Part shown: piece by piece, positions 1 to 8,201 of the stretch | Numbering within the stretch: position 1 is the stretch's first letter | Layout of the letters: each line of letters opens with the position of its first letter | The notes under the pieces: model-generated | What the model was told of the DNA's origin: nothing | What the model saw: the letters and a program-made list of their open reading frames with translations, nothing else | Database searches by the model: none | From: JAZDMK01 sp043800975 | GTDB taxonomy: Bacteria > Bacteroidota > Bacteroidia > Bacteroidales > JAHJDW01 | Reading direction: 5' to 3' | DNA length: 24,604 nt | Assembly: GCA_043800975.1 (NCBI GenBank) | Contig: JAZDMK010000090.1 | Coordinates: 1-24,604, forward strand | Made by a program: the position numbers and the translations under genes

Positions 1-68
1 ATAAACTTGTTCATTGGATAAAACTTCGTTTACGAACGAGGTCAAAATAAAAGCGAAAGCTATTATTC

Positions 69-180
69 CTGTTTTCGAAAACTGGTAATTTTTAAATACG
101 ACAGAATAATAAGTGGACGCTCACGCAATGCGTGGGCTGAACTTATTTGTCGTATGGGTATACCAGTACCTCGAAAACAG
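69..180. repeat. Large imperfect inverted repeat (MITE-like or structured element)
   Basis: Left arm 69-114 and right arm 141-180 are complementary in four blocks: 69-78 with 171-180 (10 bp), 81-87 with 161-167 (7 bp), 96-103 with 148-155 (8 bp) and 108-114 with 141-147 (7 bp), with small internal loops between them. The centre forms its own hairpin, 119-126 (GCTCACGC) with 130-137 (GCGTGGGC, one G-U pair). The whole could fold as one long hairpin as RNA or single-stranded DNA. No transposase and no convincing target-site duplication are visible. The rest of 1-252 shows no gene and no clear promoter consensus. Confidence 0.6.
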
Positions 181-252
181 ATATAGTTTCGGTTCCACGC
201 TTTTTTATTGTTGTATGCTGAGCAGGGACTTATCAGCAATAAAACTAAAACC

Positions 253-684
253 ATGAAAGCAAAACATTTTCTTTTACTTGTTTTTCTAGCAGTATCGATG
301 CTTGGAAAAGCGCAGGTAAATTTTAAAAACAATTATTCGGAGCCTGTGTGGGTTTCATTTTGTTACTATTTAGATACCAAAACTTTTAAAGGCTGGGTAT
401 CGAAAGGCTGGTATAAAGTTATACCCGGACAGAAAACACAGTTGCTTGAATATCTTCCTGAATTCAAAACGATTTATTATTTCGCTAAAACTAAAAACGG
501 AGCTAAGAATTTTGAAGGAACAACAGGAATATTGGTAGATGAGAGTGCCGCATTTACTATTTTCAATGCAGATAAAGATTATGTAAAAAAAGAAAATCCA
601 AAATATGCCTGGAAGAAATTCCGAGAATACAAAGTAGAATTAGGTTCCTTGAAACTTTGGACTACAATAGATTTCAATTACTAA
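253..684 (+). CDS. Secreted DUF1036-like small protein
   Basis: A 143-residue protein. I chose the ATG at 253 because it begins a clear signal peptide (MKAKHFLLLVFLAVSMLGKAQ) that is lost behind a charged tail if the upstream in-frame ATG at 208 is used. The start is preceded by an A-rich leader (aaaactaaaacc) like that of the next gene. After cleavage near residue 21 the mature part, starting VNFKNNYSEPVWVSF, has the pattern of DUF1036 proteins: a 'nutty' N-terminal strand, a W-V-S-K-G-W-Y motif around residues 45-51, and a P-G-Q segment. The biochemical role of DUF1036 is not known to me. It is 19 bp upstream of the lipoprotein gene and probably co-transcribed. Family assignment is from motif resemblance only. 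Confidence 0.75.
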   Translation: MKAKHFLLLVFLAVSMLGKAQVNFKNNYSEPVWVSFCYYLDTKTFKGWVSKGWYKVIPGQKTQLLEYLPEFKTIYYFAKTKNGAKNFEGTTGILVDESAAFTIFNADKDYVKKENPKYAWKKFREYKVELGSLKLWTTIDFNY

Positions 685-703
685 CAAATTAAAAACTAAA
701 ACT

Positions 704-1240
704 ATGAAAAAAATGAATTTCAAAATTGCAGCATTTGCTGCTTTAGCCATTGCTTTATTAGTAGGCGGCTGTAAAAAAGACGATGATAGCATGTATCAAC
801 TTAAAGGTGACTACCAGCCAAAGGGTAATTACCAACCAGCAGGTAATTATGGAAACGCAAATATAGTTTCAAACCAATTTACTGTTACTTGGACATTAAG
901 CGCACCAGCGTACTATTGTACTATTTATGATGGTAATATTACTCAATCAATAGTTGACAATGGTTCTGTTGAAGTATACATGAGTAATGGTTCTGGTGGT
1001 TGGATAGCTCTCCCATACACTATGCCAATGTCTTCAACATACGCTTCAACATATACTCCTGTCCATTATTTAGGTGGTGTTACAGTTTGGAAATATGATA
1101 CCGATTATACGCAAGCATCAGACCCAGGAACAACAACTTTTAAAGTTGTATGTGTATCTTATGCAGGAAAGATTGCAAATCCTAATCTTAATTGGAATGA
1201 CTATAATGAGGTAAAAAATGCTTTCAACCTGAAGGATTAG
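704..1240 (+). CDS. Surface lipoprotein, function unknown
   Basis: A 178-residue predicted lipoprotein. The N-terminus has a basic-hydrophobic signal and a lipobox (L-V-G-G-C) with the lipidated cysteine at residue 23. The residues after it, K-K-D-D-D-S, resemble the lysine-plus-acidic surface lipoprotein export signal described in Bacteroidota, so I infer outer-surface exposure. Residues 31-48 are three six-residue tandem repeats of the form Y-Q-x-x-G-[D/N], which look like a flexible linker. The remainder is rich in Tyr, Thr and Ser with alternating strands, suggesting a small beta-sandwich. A second in-frame ATG lies at 713. The leader (aaaactaaaact) nearly duplicates that of the preceding gene. 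I do not recognise a named family. Confidence 0.8.
   Translation: MKKMNFKIAAFAALAIALLVGGCKKDDDSMYQLKGDYQPKGNYQPAGNYGNANIVSNQFTVTWTLSAPAYYCTIYDGNITQSIVDNGSVEVYMSNGSGGWIALPYTMPMSSTYASTYTPVHYLGGVTVWKYDTDYTQASDPGTTTFKVVCVSYAGKIANPNLNWNDYNEVKNAFNLKD
794..847 (+). repeat. Tandem 18-bp coding repeat, 3 copies
   Basis: Units 794-811, 812-829 and 830-847 encode YQLKGD, YQPKGN and YQPAGN. A degenerate fourth unit (YGNANI) follows. It lies directly after the acidic stretch behind the lipid cysteine, so it probably acts as a spacer lifting the domain off the membrane. Confidence 0.8.
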
Positions 1241-1553
1241 TTTTTTTGTAAGATGAATGGAGGCTGCATGCGACGAAACGGCATGCATGGCTCCAGTCTG
1301 AATGCTACTGCTATCGGGAGATGGCAAACTATTTTCGGGAAAAACCTAACATTTTTTTCGAGTTACCGGATTAAGTATTTTGAGAGCCGGATTCTGAATC
1401 AATTTCTTGTTGTGATTTTACAGTAAGAATTTCTTGGAGTTTGGATAAAAAAACGTTAGCTTTGTTTTCTGTTGAACAGAAGATTTGGCTTTGACCCGCG
1501 TTTTTTTTATTTCATTAAAAACAGCACGTTGGGTTGTGCAAAAATCTGAAACC
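1241..1553. other. Intergenic region with hairpin and promoter
   Basis: This 313-bp gap holds no ORF that looks real. Near its left end is a hairpin: GGAG 1259-1262 with CTCC 1291-1294, then TGCATGC 1265-1271 with GCATGCA 1281-1287, loop GACGAAACG. A T-run (1241-1247) precedes the hairpin rather than following it, so it is not a standard intrinsic terminator for the lipoprotein gene. A promoter lies at 1434-1464, followed by a leader of about 80-90 nt in which I see no known riboswitch. Confidence 0.6.
1434..1464 (+). promoter_or_regulatory. Bacteroidota-type promoter for the SBBP/T9SS operon
   Basis: TTG at 1434-1436 is separated by 20 bp from TAGCTTTG at 1457-1464. This matches the phylum's -33 (TTG/TTTG) and -7 (TAnnTTTG) consensus with the usual 19-21 bp spacing. 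Transcription would start near 1470, about 85 nt before the ATG at 1554. Confidence 0.65.
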
Positions 1554-4500
1554 ATGAAAAAATTATTATTCCTTTTTCTTTCGTTGACTGCCGGAATGGT
1601 TGTGAACGGACAAAGCGAATTAAAAGTTTTTACAGAATGGGAAAGCACGGATGGGACACAAAACTTTTTTAAGCGCAACGTTACCAAAGCAGATGTATCG
1701 GGCAATGTATATGTTGTTGGATCAACAAAAAACGGCTCGGGGAATTACGACATTCTGCTTGCCAAGTACAACAGTTCCGGTGTAAAGCAATGGATACAGC
1801 AATACGCCGGTGCAGGTAATGGTGAGGATATGGGAACCGGATTATACATTGATGGAAGCGGAAACGTTTATATAACAGGTACAGTTACTACTGCAACCAA
1901 CGTGGATGTAATTACGATCAAATACAACAGCAGCGGAACACAACAATGGGTTTCGACTTATGACGGGACAGGCAGCACCTATGATTCGGGAGCGGATGTT
2001 GTGGTGGACGCTAGCGGGAATGTGTATGTAACAGGCAGTAGCTATAACGGCAGTTCGAACACAGATGTAATAACGATAAAATACAACAGCAGCGGTACAC
2101 AGCAGTGGGCAACACGCTATGATTATACAGCTCATCTGAATGATGCCGGAGTTAAGGTTTCGTATAGTTCCAACATAGTGCTTGTGTCTGTCGTTGTTCA
2201 GTACAACACGACAACCTATAAGTATGGTGTGTTACAATATAACGCCACAACCGGAGCAATTACGGCAGGCAGGGTAAGCAGCTCCTCAACTACAGGAATT
2301 GATCAGGTTAACGATATGGCAATTGATGCTTCAGGAAATATCTACATTGCAGGAGCAACTCCGGTGACGGGACAGGGATACAACTATGATATAATAAAAT
2401 TAAATTCTACGTTGGGTATTGACTGGGAAAGAACTTATAACGGAGGAAGCAGCCTTGATGATATTGCCAACGGGATTGTAGTGGATGGATCAGGAAACGT
2501 ATATGTAACCGGATACAGCACAAACTCGACGGAAGGGAAAAACATTGCCACGATAAAATACAACAGCAGCGGAACACAGCAGTGGGTAGAAATTTATAAT
2601 GACACACTGGATGGTGATGATGCGGGAAACTCTATTGTTAAAGATAATGCCGGGGATATTATTGTGACCGGATATGTGACAACAGCGATGGACAGCACCG
2701 ATTATTTTACGATAAAGTACAACAGCAGCGGAACTGAGCAGTGGAGCATTCTGAGCGATGGCTTGAAACACATGAGCGATGTGGCAACCAACATAGCCAT
2801 TGACAGCACGGGAGATATTATTGTAACCGGTGTGAGTCAGACTTCGGACACAACTTTTGAATACCGCACGGTGAAATTTGTGGAGAAAGAAATCATTACA
2901 CCCACCGATTATTATAGCGAGGAGCCGGCAGTGAATTTTGCGTTTTATGAAAATCACGGACAGCTAATCAACACTTCGGATACGCTGATACCGGAAGTAA
3001 AATATTATACGAACAATACGTATCCGGCCTATTATTTTAAAGACAATTCTTTCAGTTTTGTGTTTGCGCATATGGATACATCAGCCAGCACAACCGACAC
3101 GCTGCAACGAATTGATGTAAGCTTTCCCAAAGGCGGAGGTGCAGATGCCAACACATACCCAATGGATCAGACCAAGGATTATCTGAATTATTTTTTAGGA
3201 CATTGCCCGGAAGGTGTGACGGAATTGCATGGGAACCAAAAGCTGGTGATGCCCGATGTGTGGCCGAACGTTGATATAATGTATACGAGCAACCAGAATG
3301 GGTTGAAGATGTACGTGATCGTAAAGCCGGGAGCAGACACAAGCGATATACGCCTTGATTTTGAGGGTGCGAGCGGGTACACGCTGAATACGACCAACGG
3401 TGCACTTAGCATAAACAGTCTGGTCGGGAACCTTGCTTTTGGCCGGCCGACAGTGTATCAGATCGACAACAACAATGTGGTGGATACCCTTACTGGCTGG
3501 ACATCGGGCTGGAAGCGCGACAGCGACACCAACCGTTATTATTTCAAAATAGGCGCCTATAATCCTGCGAAGACGCTGGTGATTATGGTGGATGAGGGGC
3601 ATACTTCTGAATCTTTAGCCAGCATTGGGAACCTTGAATGGAGTACTTATTATGGTGGATTATTGGATGAAGTATTTCTAGATGTAGAAACAGATGCAAC
3701 CAACAATTCATATGTAACTGGGAACACATGTAGCAGTCTCTTCCCACATAATTCAGGAGTGCTCCAAACTACTTTGTCAGGCACCCAAGACGCTGTTGTG
3801 CTTAAGTTTGATCCAGTTGGAGCCAGAGAATTTGCAACATACTTCGGTGGTTTAAGCACAGAAACTGGTTATTCTATTCTGCCTGATAACACTACAGGAA
3901 ATATATTTGTAGTGGGAGACACAAAAAGCTCGAATATGCCAATAGGGCTAACACAACCCGCGGGGGCATATACTGATGGAACATTGAATGGGATATCGGA
4001 TGCCTTTATTTTAGAGTTAAATCCAAACGGAACCGGTATAATTTGGAACTGCTATTATGGTGGAAGCGATGCAGAAACTTTTTATAGCATTACAGAAGAT
4101 CACTTGAATAATATTTATATTTCTGGGTATGGAACAGTGAATACTCCTTTGATGACACAATCAAGTGCCTATAATAACAGTAGTGTAGGTAAAGGGTTGC
4201 TAACAAAATTTACTAAACAAGGAGAAAGACTTTGGGCTTCGTTGTATGTCACAGGAAATGGTGCAGTTAAATGCATAAAAGCAGATAATCAAAACAATTT
4301 TTACATAACTGGTGATATAACAACGAATGGAATGCCTATATATACACCAACAAATGCATACTGTGACAACTCTCTTGGAGGTGCACAAGATGCTTTTATA
4401 GCAAAATTTGATGTTTCAAATACAATTGTGTGGTCAACATATCTGGGAGGAAGTGCATTTGATTATGGTAATGCCTTAGCAATATCAGGTGTATATCCAA

Positions 4501-5363
4501 ATACTTCTACAAACGTTTATGTTACAGGATCAACCGAAAGTATTGATTTTCCTACACAAGCATCTGGGTATGCTAGTGGTTATCTTGACAATACAAAGAA
4601 TGGAAGTTCGAATACATTTATTTCTAAATTCACTAACAATGGGGCGATGAATTGGTCTACTTATCATGGAAATATGACATCTGGTTATGATGTAGGTTGC
4701 GATATTATTATAAGTGGCAGAGATGAAGTATATGTAACAGGATATACATATGGAATAACTACACAGATTTTAGATGGAGCATATAACCAAAATACAATAT
4801 CTAACCCTTCGGGATCTTCAAGTGATGCATATCTACTTGCGTTTACTTTTGGCGATTGTGAAAGAATTTGGTCAACCTATTTTGGTGGAAGCCGTACTGA
4901 AACAGGAAGGGCAATTGCTTTAGACCAGGATGATAATTTGTATATGGTTGGCGAGTCCTATAGCACATTAGCGGATTCATATCCTTTACCAAGAGTTCAA
5001 TATACTGGTGCGTGGTGGCAACCAGACAATGGAGGAGCCGGACATAATGATGGATTTATTTCGAGATTCGATTTAAGTTTGATTTCATATGGAGTAAAAG
5101 ATAACCAAGAAACCGGGTTTTTAAATGTATACCCAAATCCGGTATCGCAAATTGTCAATATTGAAGCTGATCTTAAAAACAAAGAAGATATAATACTGAC
5201 AGTATACACACTGACTGGTCAAAAAGTATTGGAAAAAAGTGAAAGTAAGACAGGAGGGTTTTACAGAACTCAACTTGACATGAGTGGATACAACAGCGGG
5301 ATATATATTGTTCAACTTAATATTTCCGGCAAACTTTTTGTTAAAAAACTAATTAAGCAATGA
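1554..5363 (+). CDS. SBBP-repeat beta-propeller protein with DUF7948-like domain and T9SS type A sorting domain
   Basis: A 1269-residue secreted protein. The ATG at 1554 is preferred because it starts a clean signal peptide (MKKLLFLFLSLTAGMVVNGQ); an ATG 23 codons earlier would bury it. Order: SBBP-type repeats (D-x-S-G-N-V-Y-V-T-G and I-K-Y-N-S-S-G-T-x-Q-W) at about residues 25-435; a DUF7948-like domain from about 458 (F-Y-E-N-H-G-Q-L) to 683; a second propeller-like SBBP block at about 694-1173 (W-S-T-Y-x-G-G repeats); and a type A C-terminal domain at about 1185-1269 (N-V-Y-P-N-P ... L-T-G-Q-K-V ... G-I-Y-I-V). Such proteins are exported by T9SS and attached to or released from the cell surface; the ligand is unknown. 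The N-terminal SBBP block before DUF7948 is unusual. The stop overlaps the next start by 4 nt. Confidence 0.88.
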   Translation: MKKLLFLFLSLTAGMVVNGQSELKVFTEWESTDGTQNFFKRNVTKADVSGNVYVVGSTKNGSGNYDILLAKYNSSGVKQWIQQYAGAGNGEDMGTGLYIDGSGNVYITGTVTTATNVDVITIKYNSSGTQQWVSTYDGTGSTYDSGADVVVDASGNVYVTGSSYNGSSNTDVITIKYNSSGTQQWATRYDYTAHLNDAGVKVSYSSNIVLVSVVVQYNTTTYKYGVLQYNATTGAITAGRVSSSSTTGIDQVNDMAIDASGNIYIAGATPVTGQGYNYDIIKLNSTLGIDWERTYNGGSSLDDIANGIVVDGSGNVYVTGYSTNSTEGKNIATIKYNSSGTQQWVEIYNDTLDGDDAGNSIVKDNAGDIIVTGYVTTAMDSTDYFTIKYNSSGTEQWSILSDGLKHMSDVATNIAIDSTGDIIVTGVSQTSDTTFEYRTVKFVEKEIITPTDYYSEEPAVNFAFYENHGQLINTSDTLIPEVKYYTNNTYPAYYFKDNSFSFVFAHMDTSASTTDTLQRIDVSFPKGGGADANTYPMDQTKDYLNYFLGHCPEGVTELHGNQKLVMPDVWPNVDIMYTSNQNGLKMYVIVKPGADTSDIRLDFEGASGYTLNTTNGALSINSLVGNLAFGRPTVYQIDNNNVVDTLTGWTSGWKRDSDTNRYYFKIGAYNPAKTLVIMVDEGHTSESLASIGNLEWSTYYGGLLDEVFLDVETDATNNSYVTGNTCSSLFPHNSGVLQTTLSGTQDAVVLKFDPVGAREFATYFGGLSTETGYSILPDNTTGNIFVVGDTKSSNMPIGLTQPAGAYTDGTLNGISDAFILELNPNGTGIIWNCYYGGSDAETFYSITEDHLNNIYISGYGTVNTPLMTQSSAYNNSSVGKGLLTKFTKQGERLWASLYVTGNGAVKCIKADNQNNFYITGDITTNGMPIYTPTNAYCDNSLGGAQDAFIAKFDVSNTIVWSTYLGGSAFDYGNALAISGVYPNTSTNVYVTGSTESIDFPTQASGYASGYLDNTKNGSSNTFISKFTNNGAMNWSTYHGNMTSGYDVGCDIIISGRDEVYVTGYTYGITTQILDGAYNQNTISNPSGSSSDAYLLAFTFGDCERIWSTYFGGSRTETGRAIALDQDDNLYMVGESYSTLADSYPLPRVQYTGAWWQPDNGGAGHNDGFISRFDLSLISYGVKDNQETGFLNVYPNPVSQIVNIEADLKNKEDIILTVYTLTGQKVLEKSESKTGGFYRTQLDMSGYNSGIYIVQLNISGKLFVKKLIKQ
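1911..2744 (+). repeat. Near-identical 40-bp dispersed coding repeats inside the SBBP block
   Basis: Copies at 1911-1950, 2070-2109, 2547-2586 and 2706-2744 share the core tacaacagcagcgg and encode variants of TIKYNSSGTQQW. A weaker fifth copy is near 1762-1795. They mark successive propeller blades. Their DNA identity is much higher than that of the surrounding blade sequence, consistent with recent duplication or gene conversion. Confidence 0.8.
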
Positions 5364-6778
5364 TCAAAATAAGAACATTAGTACTTGTTTCTTTTTTCGT
5401 TTTTCAAATTTCCAATTGTTTCTCTCAATATTGGAAAGGTATTGGAGGGCTGAATCGTGAACCCAGATGCATGTATGAAGATACAGTTGATAATGTTTTG
5501 TATATCGGAGGTAGTTTTGCTTTTGCAGGAAACGATACGGCATCACAAATAGTTAAATGGAATGGATCTCAGTTCAGCTCGCTTGGTTGCGGGCTGAATT
5601 GGGATTGCAATCCCAATAATATTTTTACAACAAGTGCCCATGTGCTTGCAATAACCAGATATCAAAATGAGATTTATGCTGCAGGTGATATTGTTTTAGC
5701 AGATGGAAAGCCAGTAAGAAATATTGCCAAATGGAACGGGGTTTCGTGGGATACAGTTGGAAGAGGGCTGAACGGGGTTGTTTGTATGCTTACTGTAATC
5801 AATAATAAGCTATATGCAGGGGGCACATTTGATACTGCCGGAAGTGCTCATGCAAATAGTTTGGCTAAATGGAATGGAAGCCAATGGACAGATTTATTAA
5901 GTTTTCCTCAAATTAATTTAGGGCAAAATTATGTTCTTTCTATAGCTGAATACAACGGAGAGCTGTATGTTGGAGGTAATTTTGACAACGACACTTTATC
6001 CGACATTATTAAATACAATGGATCTGCCTGGGTAAATGTAGGAGGAAGCCTACACGGTGGAATGTCGAGCGTTAGCAAGATGGTAGTTTATAAAAACGAA
6101 TTGTATGTAGCTGGAACATTTTATCATAATCAGGGAAACATTGGCAATTTCATTCAACGATGGGATGGAACAAATTGGAAAGATGTAGGCGGTGGGACTA
6201 CTTCTGTTTTATTTAATCCATCAGCAAACGGTCAGATAGATGACATGATTGTTCATGATGACAAGTTGTATATAGCCGGGGTATTCTTATATGCTGGAGG
6301 AATTCCTACACAAAATGCAGCTGTATGGGATGGAAATCAATGGTGTGGATTTGGTGGAAGTTTTGATAATATTGGTCTCAATGTTGGTTTTTGTAAAGAT
6401 ACGATGTATCTGGGTGGAGGCTTTATCACAATTGATGGAGACACTGTAAACCGCATTGCAAAATGGACAGGTGGCAGTTATGTGGATACATGCGGAAATA
6501 ATTCTGCCATAAATGAAAATGCAGCAGAAAATAATAATGTTTTAATTTATCCCAACCCCGCAATTAATGAAGTAAGCATTAAGCTAAACAAACCATCAGA
6601 AAACGATGCATTAGTTTCCGTTTTCAATTCGCTTGGAGAAGAAGTTTTCAAAAAGAAAGTGTGCAAAATGGAAAGTGAAGTGAAGATTGATGTTGCGAAG
6701 CTTCATGCGGGGATGTACTTTGTGAGGATGTCCGATGCCGGATGCCGGATTTATACGGGGCGGTTTGTGAAGGAATAG
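5360..6778 (+). CDS. Secreted beta-propeller (Kelch/galactose-oxidase-like) protein with T9SS type A sorting domain
   Basis: A 472-residue protein beginning inside the stop of the preceding gene (ATGA overlap), so translation is probably coupled. A signal peptide covers about residues 1-22, ending C-F-S-Q. The body holds about seven repeats of the form I-A-K-W-N-G-x-x-W-x-x-[L/V]-G-x-G-L, each with a partner strand such as L-Y-[V/I]-G-G-x-F, consistent with a single beta-propeller of about seven blades. Residues from about 391 form a type A sorting domain (N-V-L-I-Y-P-N-P ... N-S-L-G-E-E-V-F ... G-M-Y-F-V-R-M). No catalytic motif is recognisable. I infer a surface-attached or released binding protein working with its upstream neighbour. 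The call of T9SS cargo is firm; the ligand is unknown. Confidence 0.88.
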   Translation: MIKIRTLVLVSFFVFQISNCFSQYWKGIGGLNREPRCMYEDTVDNVLYIGGSFAFAGNDTASQIVKWNGSQFSSLGCGLNWDCNPNNIFTTSAHVLAITRYQNEIYAAGDIVLADGKPVRNIAKWNGVSWDTVGRGLNGVVCMLTVINNKLYAGGTFDTAGSAHANSLAKWNGSQWTDLLSFPQINLGQNYVLSIAEYNGELYVGGNFDNDTLSDIIKYNGSAWVNVGGSLHGGMSSVSKMVVYKNELYVAGTFYHNQGNIGNFIQRWDGTNWKDVGGGTTSVLFNPSANGQIDDMIVHDDKLYIAGVFLYAGGIPTQNAAVWDGNQWCGFGGSFDNIGLNVGFCKDTMYLGGGFITIDGDTVNRIAKWTGGSYVDTCGNNSAINENAAENNNVLIYPNPAINEVSIKLNKPSENDALVSVFNSLGEEVFKKKVCKMESEVKIDVAKLHAGMYFVRMSDAGCRIYTGRFVKE

Positions 6779-7002
6779 AGAAAGATTCATCGAAGTACGA
6801 ATTTGTACGAACATACGAAGTAAGAAGTTAAATACAAACAAAAATGTTTCGCTACTGAGGATTGATGCAGGTTTAGGAATTGTGCAAAGAAGCGAAACAT
6901 TGGTGGATCGCGACAGGGGCTGCAGCGGATAGCCCACAGGAGCGAAGCGACGAGGACTATTAGCGGAAGACCCGGCGCTGCGAAGCAGCGGGCGCCAAAA
7001 AA
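6779..7002. repeat. Repeat-dense convergent intergenic region (REP-like)
   Basis: Between two convergent genes. From left: short ACGAA-type repeats (6794-6825); a perfect 11-bp inverted repeat AATGTTTCGCT (6843-6853) / AGCGAAACATT (6891-6901) with a 37-nt loop; two related tracts TGCAGCGGATAGCCC (6921-6935) and ATTAGCGGAAGACCC (6959-6973); and a strong hairpin CGCTGC-GAA-GCAGCG (6976-6990) followed by the palindrome GGCGCC. Elements with the AGCGGATAGCCC / AGCGGAAGACCC pair are, from memory, dispersed many times in Bacteroidota genomes. No U-tract follows the hairpin on either strand. Confidence 0.6.
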
Positions 7003-8070
7003 TTAAAACTGTAAACCTAATTCATCAGCAATAGCTTTTAAATCGGTTACCACACTTTCGTGGAGATTGATTCCTTCTTTTTTTCTGATGGTTTCCATTT
7101 CTCTTTCAGGATCGCCGGGAATCAGCACTCTGTCGTGGCCTTCGGCGGGACGGGCGGAACGGAAGGTTTCGATCCATTCGTCCATTTTATCTTTAAACTC
7201 CTGCGCAGGGCGGAATGCATCGATGCGCATGGCTCCGAAAAAGTGGCCCGTGCCCTCGCCTACTTTTTTATCAAGTACCGGAAGATAAGCCACAGAAGGC
7301 GGTACGAAAGGGCCGAAGTTGGCTCCGCCTAAGACGGAAGAAAAAATATCGACGATGGCAGCCAGACAATATCCTTTGTGACTCCCGTGTTCGCGGTCGC
7401 TTCCGAGGGGAATCATGGCACCGCCTTTTTTTAAAATGGAAGGATCATCGGTAGGTAAGCCCTTGCTGTCCTGTAGAAAGCCAGTGGGTGCTTTTAATCC
7501 TTTGCGGTCCCAGATATCGATTTTCCCACGTGCTATGGGCGTTGTGGCAAAGTCGGCCACAAAGGGTGGATTCGTTCCGGCAGGGATTGCAACCGCAATC
7601 GGATTGGTTCCGAGAAAACGATCAATGGAGAAAGTGGGCGCCACCAGGGGGTTTGCGTTGGTCATGGCCCAGCCTATCATGTCGTTTTGCACTGCCATCA
7701 ATGAATAATATCCTGCAATGCCGTAATGATTTGAATTTCGAACAGCCACCCAGCCCGTTCCGGCAATCTTCGCTTTCTCAATGGCAATCTGCATGGCCAC
7801 AGGTCCTGCTACAACACCGAGGGCACGATCGGCATCCACAACGGCGGTAGACGGGGTTTCGTGAACGGTTTTAATATCAGGAGATGCATTGACACGGCCT
7901 GCTTTCCAAAGCTGATAATAATCTTTCAGGCGAATAACGCCGTGCGAATCGATGCCCCTTAGATCTGCAGATATTAATACATCGGCACCGGAGGCAGCCT
8001 GCGCGGGCGAATAGCCCATTTTGAGCAGCACTTTTTCGGTAAAATCGCAGAGGGCAATATGTGTGTACAT
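7003..8070 (-). CDS. Ldh_2-family malate/L-lactate/ureidoglycolate-type dehydrogenase
   Basis: A 355-residue full-length member of the Ldh_2 (YlbC/AllD-like) oxidoreductase family, which uses NAD(P) without a Rossmann fold to interconvert 2-hydroxy acids and 2-oxo acids in the cytoplasm. Visible family motifs: D-S-H-G-V at residues 41-45 with R47, N-S-N-H-Y-G at 112-117 (H115), G-T-N-P-I-A near 155, V-A-D-F-A-T-T near 171, and H-K-G-Y-x-L-A near 232. There is no signal peptide. It is monocistronic and convergent with the T9SS cargo genes. The substrate cannot be told from sequence: malate, lactate, ureidoglycolate and sulfolactate enzymes share these motifs, and no purine-catabolism neighbours point to ureidoglycolate. 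Upstream, a 6-2-6 palindrome TTGAAA-AA-TTTCAA (8095-8108) lies where a promoter or operator would be. Confidence 0.88.
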   Translation of the reverse strand: MYTHIALCDFTEKVLLKMGYSPAQAASGADVLISADLRGIDSHGVIRLKDYYQLWKAGRVNASPDIKTVHETPSTAVVDADRALGVVAGPVAMQIAIEKAKIAGTGWVAVRNSNHYGIAGYYSLMAVQNDMIGWAMTNANPLVAPTFSIDRFLGTNPIAVAIPAGTNPPFVADFATTPIARGKIDIWDRKGLKAPTGFLQDSKGLPTDDPSILKKGGAMIPLGSDREHGSHKGYCLAAIVDIFSSVLGGANFGPFVPPSVAYLPVLDKKVGEGTGHFFGAMRIDAFRPAQEFKDKMDEWIETFRSARPAEGHDRVLIPGDPEREMETIRKKEGINLHESVVTDLKAIADELGLQF

Positions 8071-8201
8071 AATTTTTGACTTTCAGCAAAGGTCTTGAAA
8101 AATTTCAAATGAATGTAAACAGTCAGAAATAAACATAAGGTGCAATTTGCAGATAATGACGTGCGGTTTTCAGGACGTGAGGAAGATTAGTTGTTATGAG
8201 T

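Noticed and set aside
69..180. Inverted repeat considered as an integron attC site
   Set aside because: No RYYYAAC / GTTRRRY core pair at the ends and no integrase or cassette structure nearby.
63..332. Minus-strand 89-codon frame over the left inverted repeat
   Set aside because: It runs through both arms of the repeat and antisense into a gene with a clear signal peptide; no protein-like pattern.
1911..2744. Regularly similar 40-bp repeats considered as a CRISPR array
   Set aside because: Spacing is irregular (about 160-480 bp), the copies are in frame and encode a propeller-blade motif.
1842..3602. Several long minus-strand frames opposite the SBBP gene
   Set aside because: They mirror the repeats on the plus strand (cysteine-rich, repeating composition) and are shadows of a well-supported coding region.
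6972..7000. GC hairpin considered as the intrinsic terminator for the converging genes
   Set aside because: No U-tract follows the stem on either strand; kept only as part of the repeat-dense region.
7060..7850. Overlapping plus-strand frames opposite the Ldh_2 gene
   Set aside because: Antisense shadows of a gene with full family motifs.
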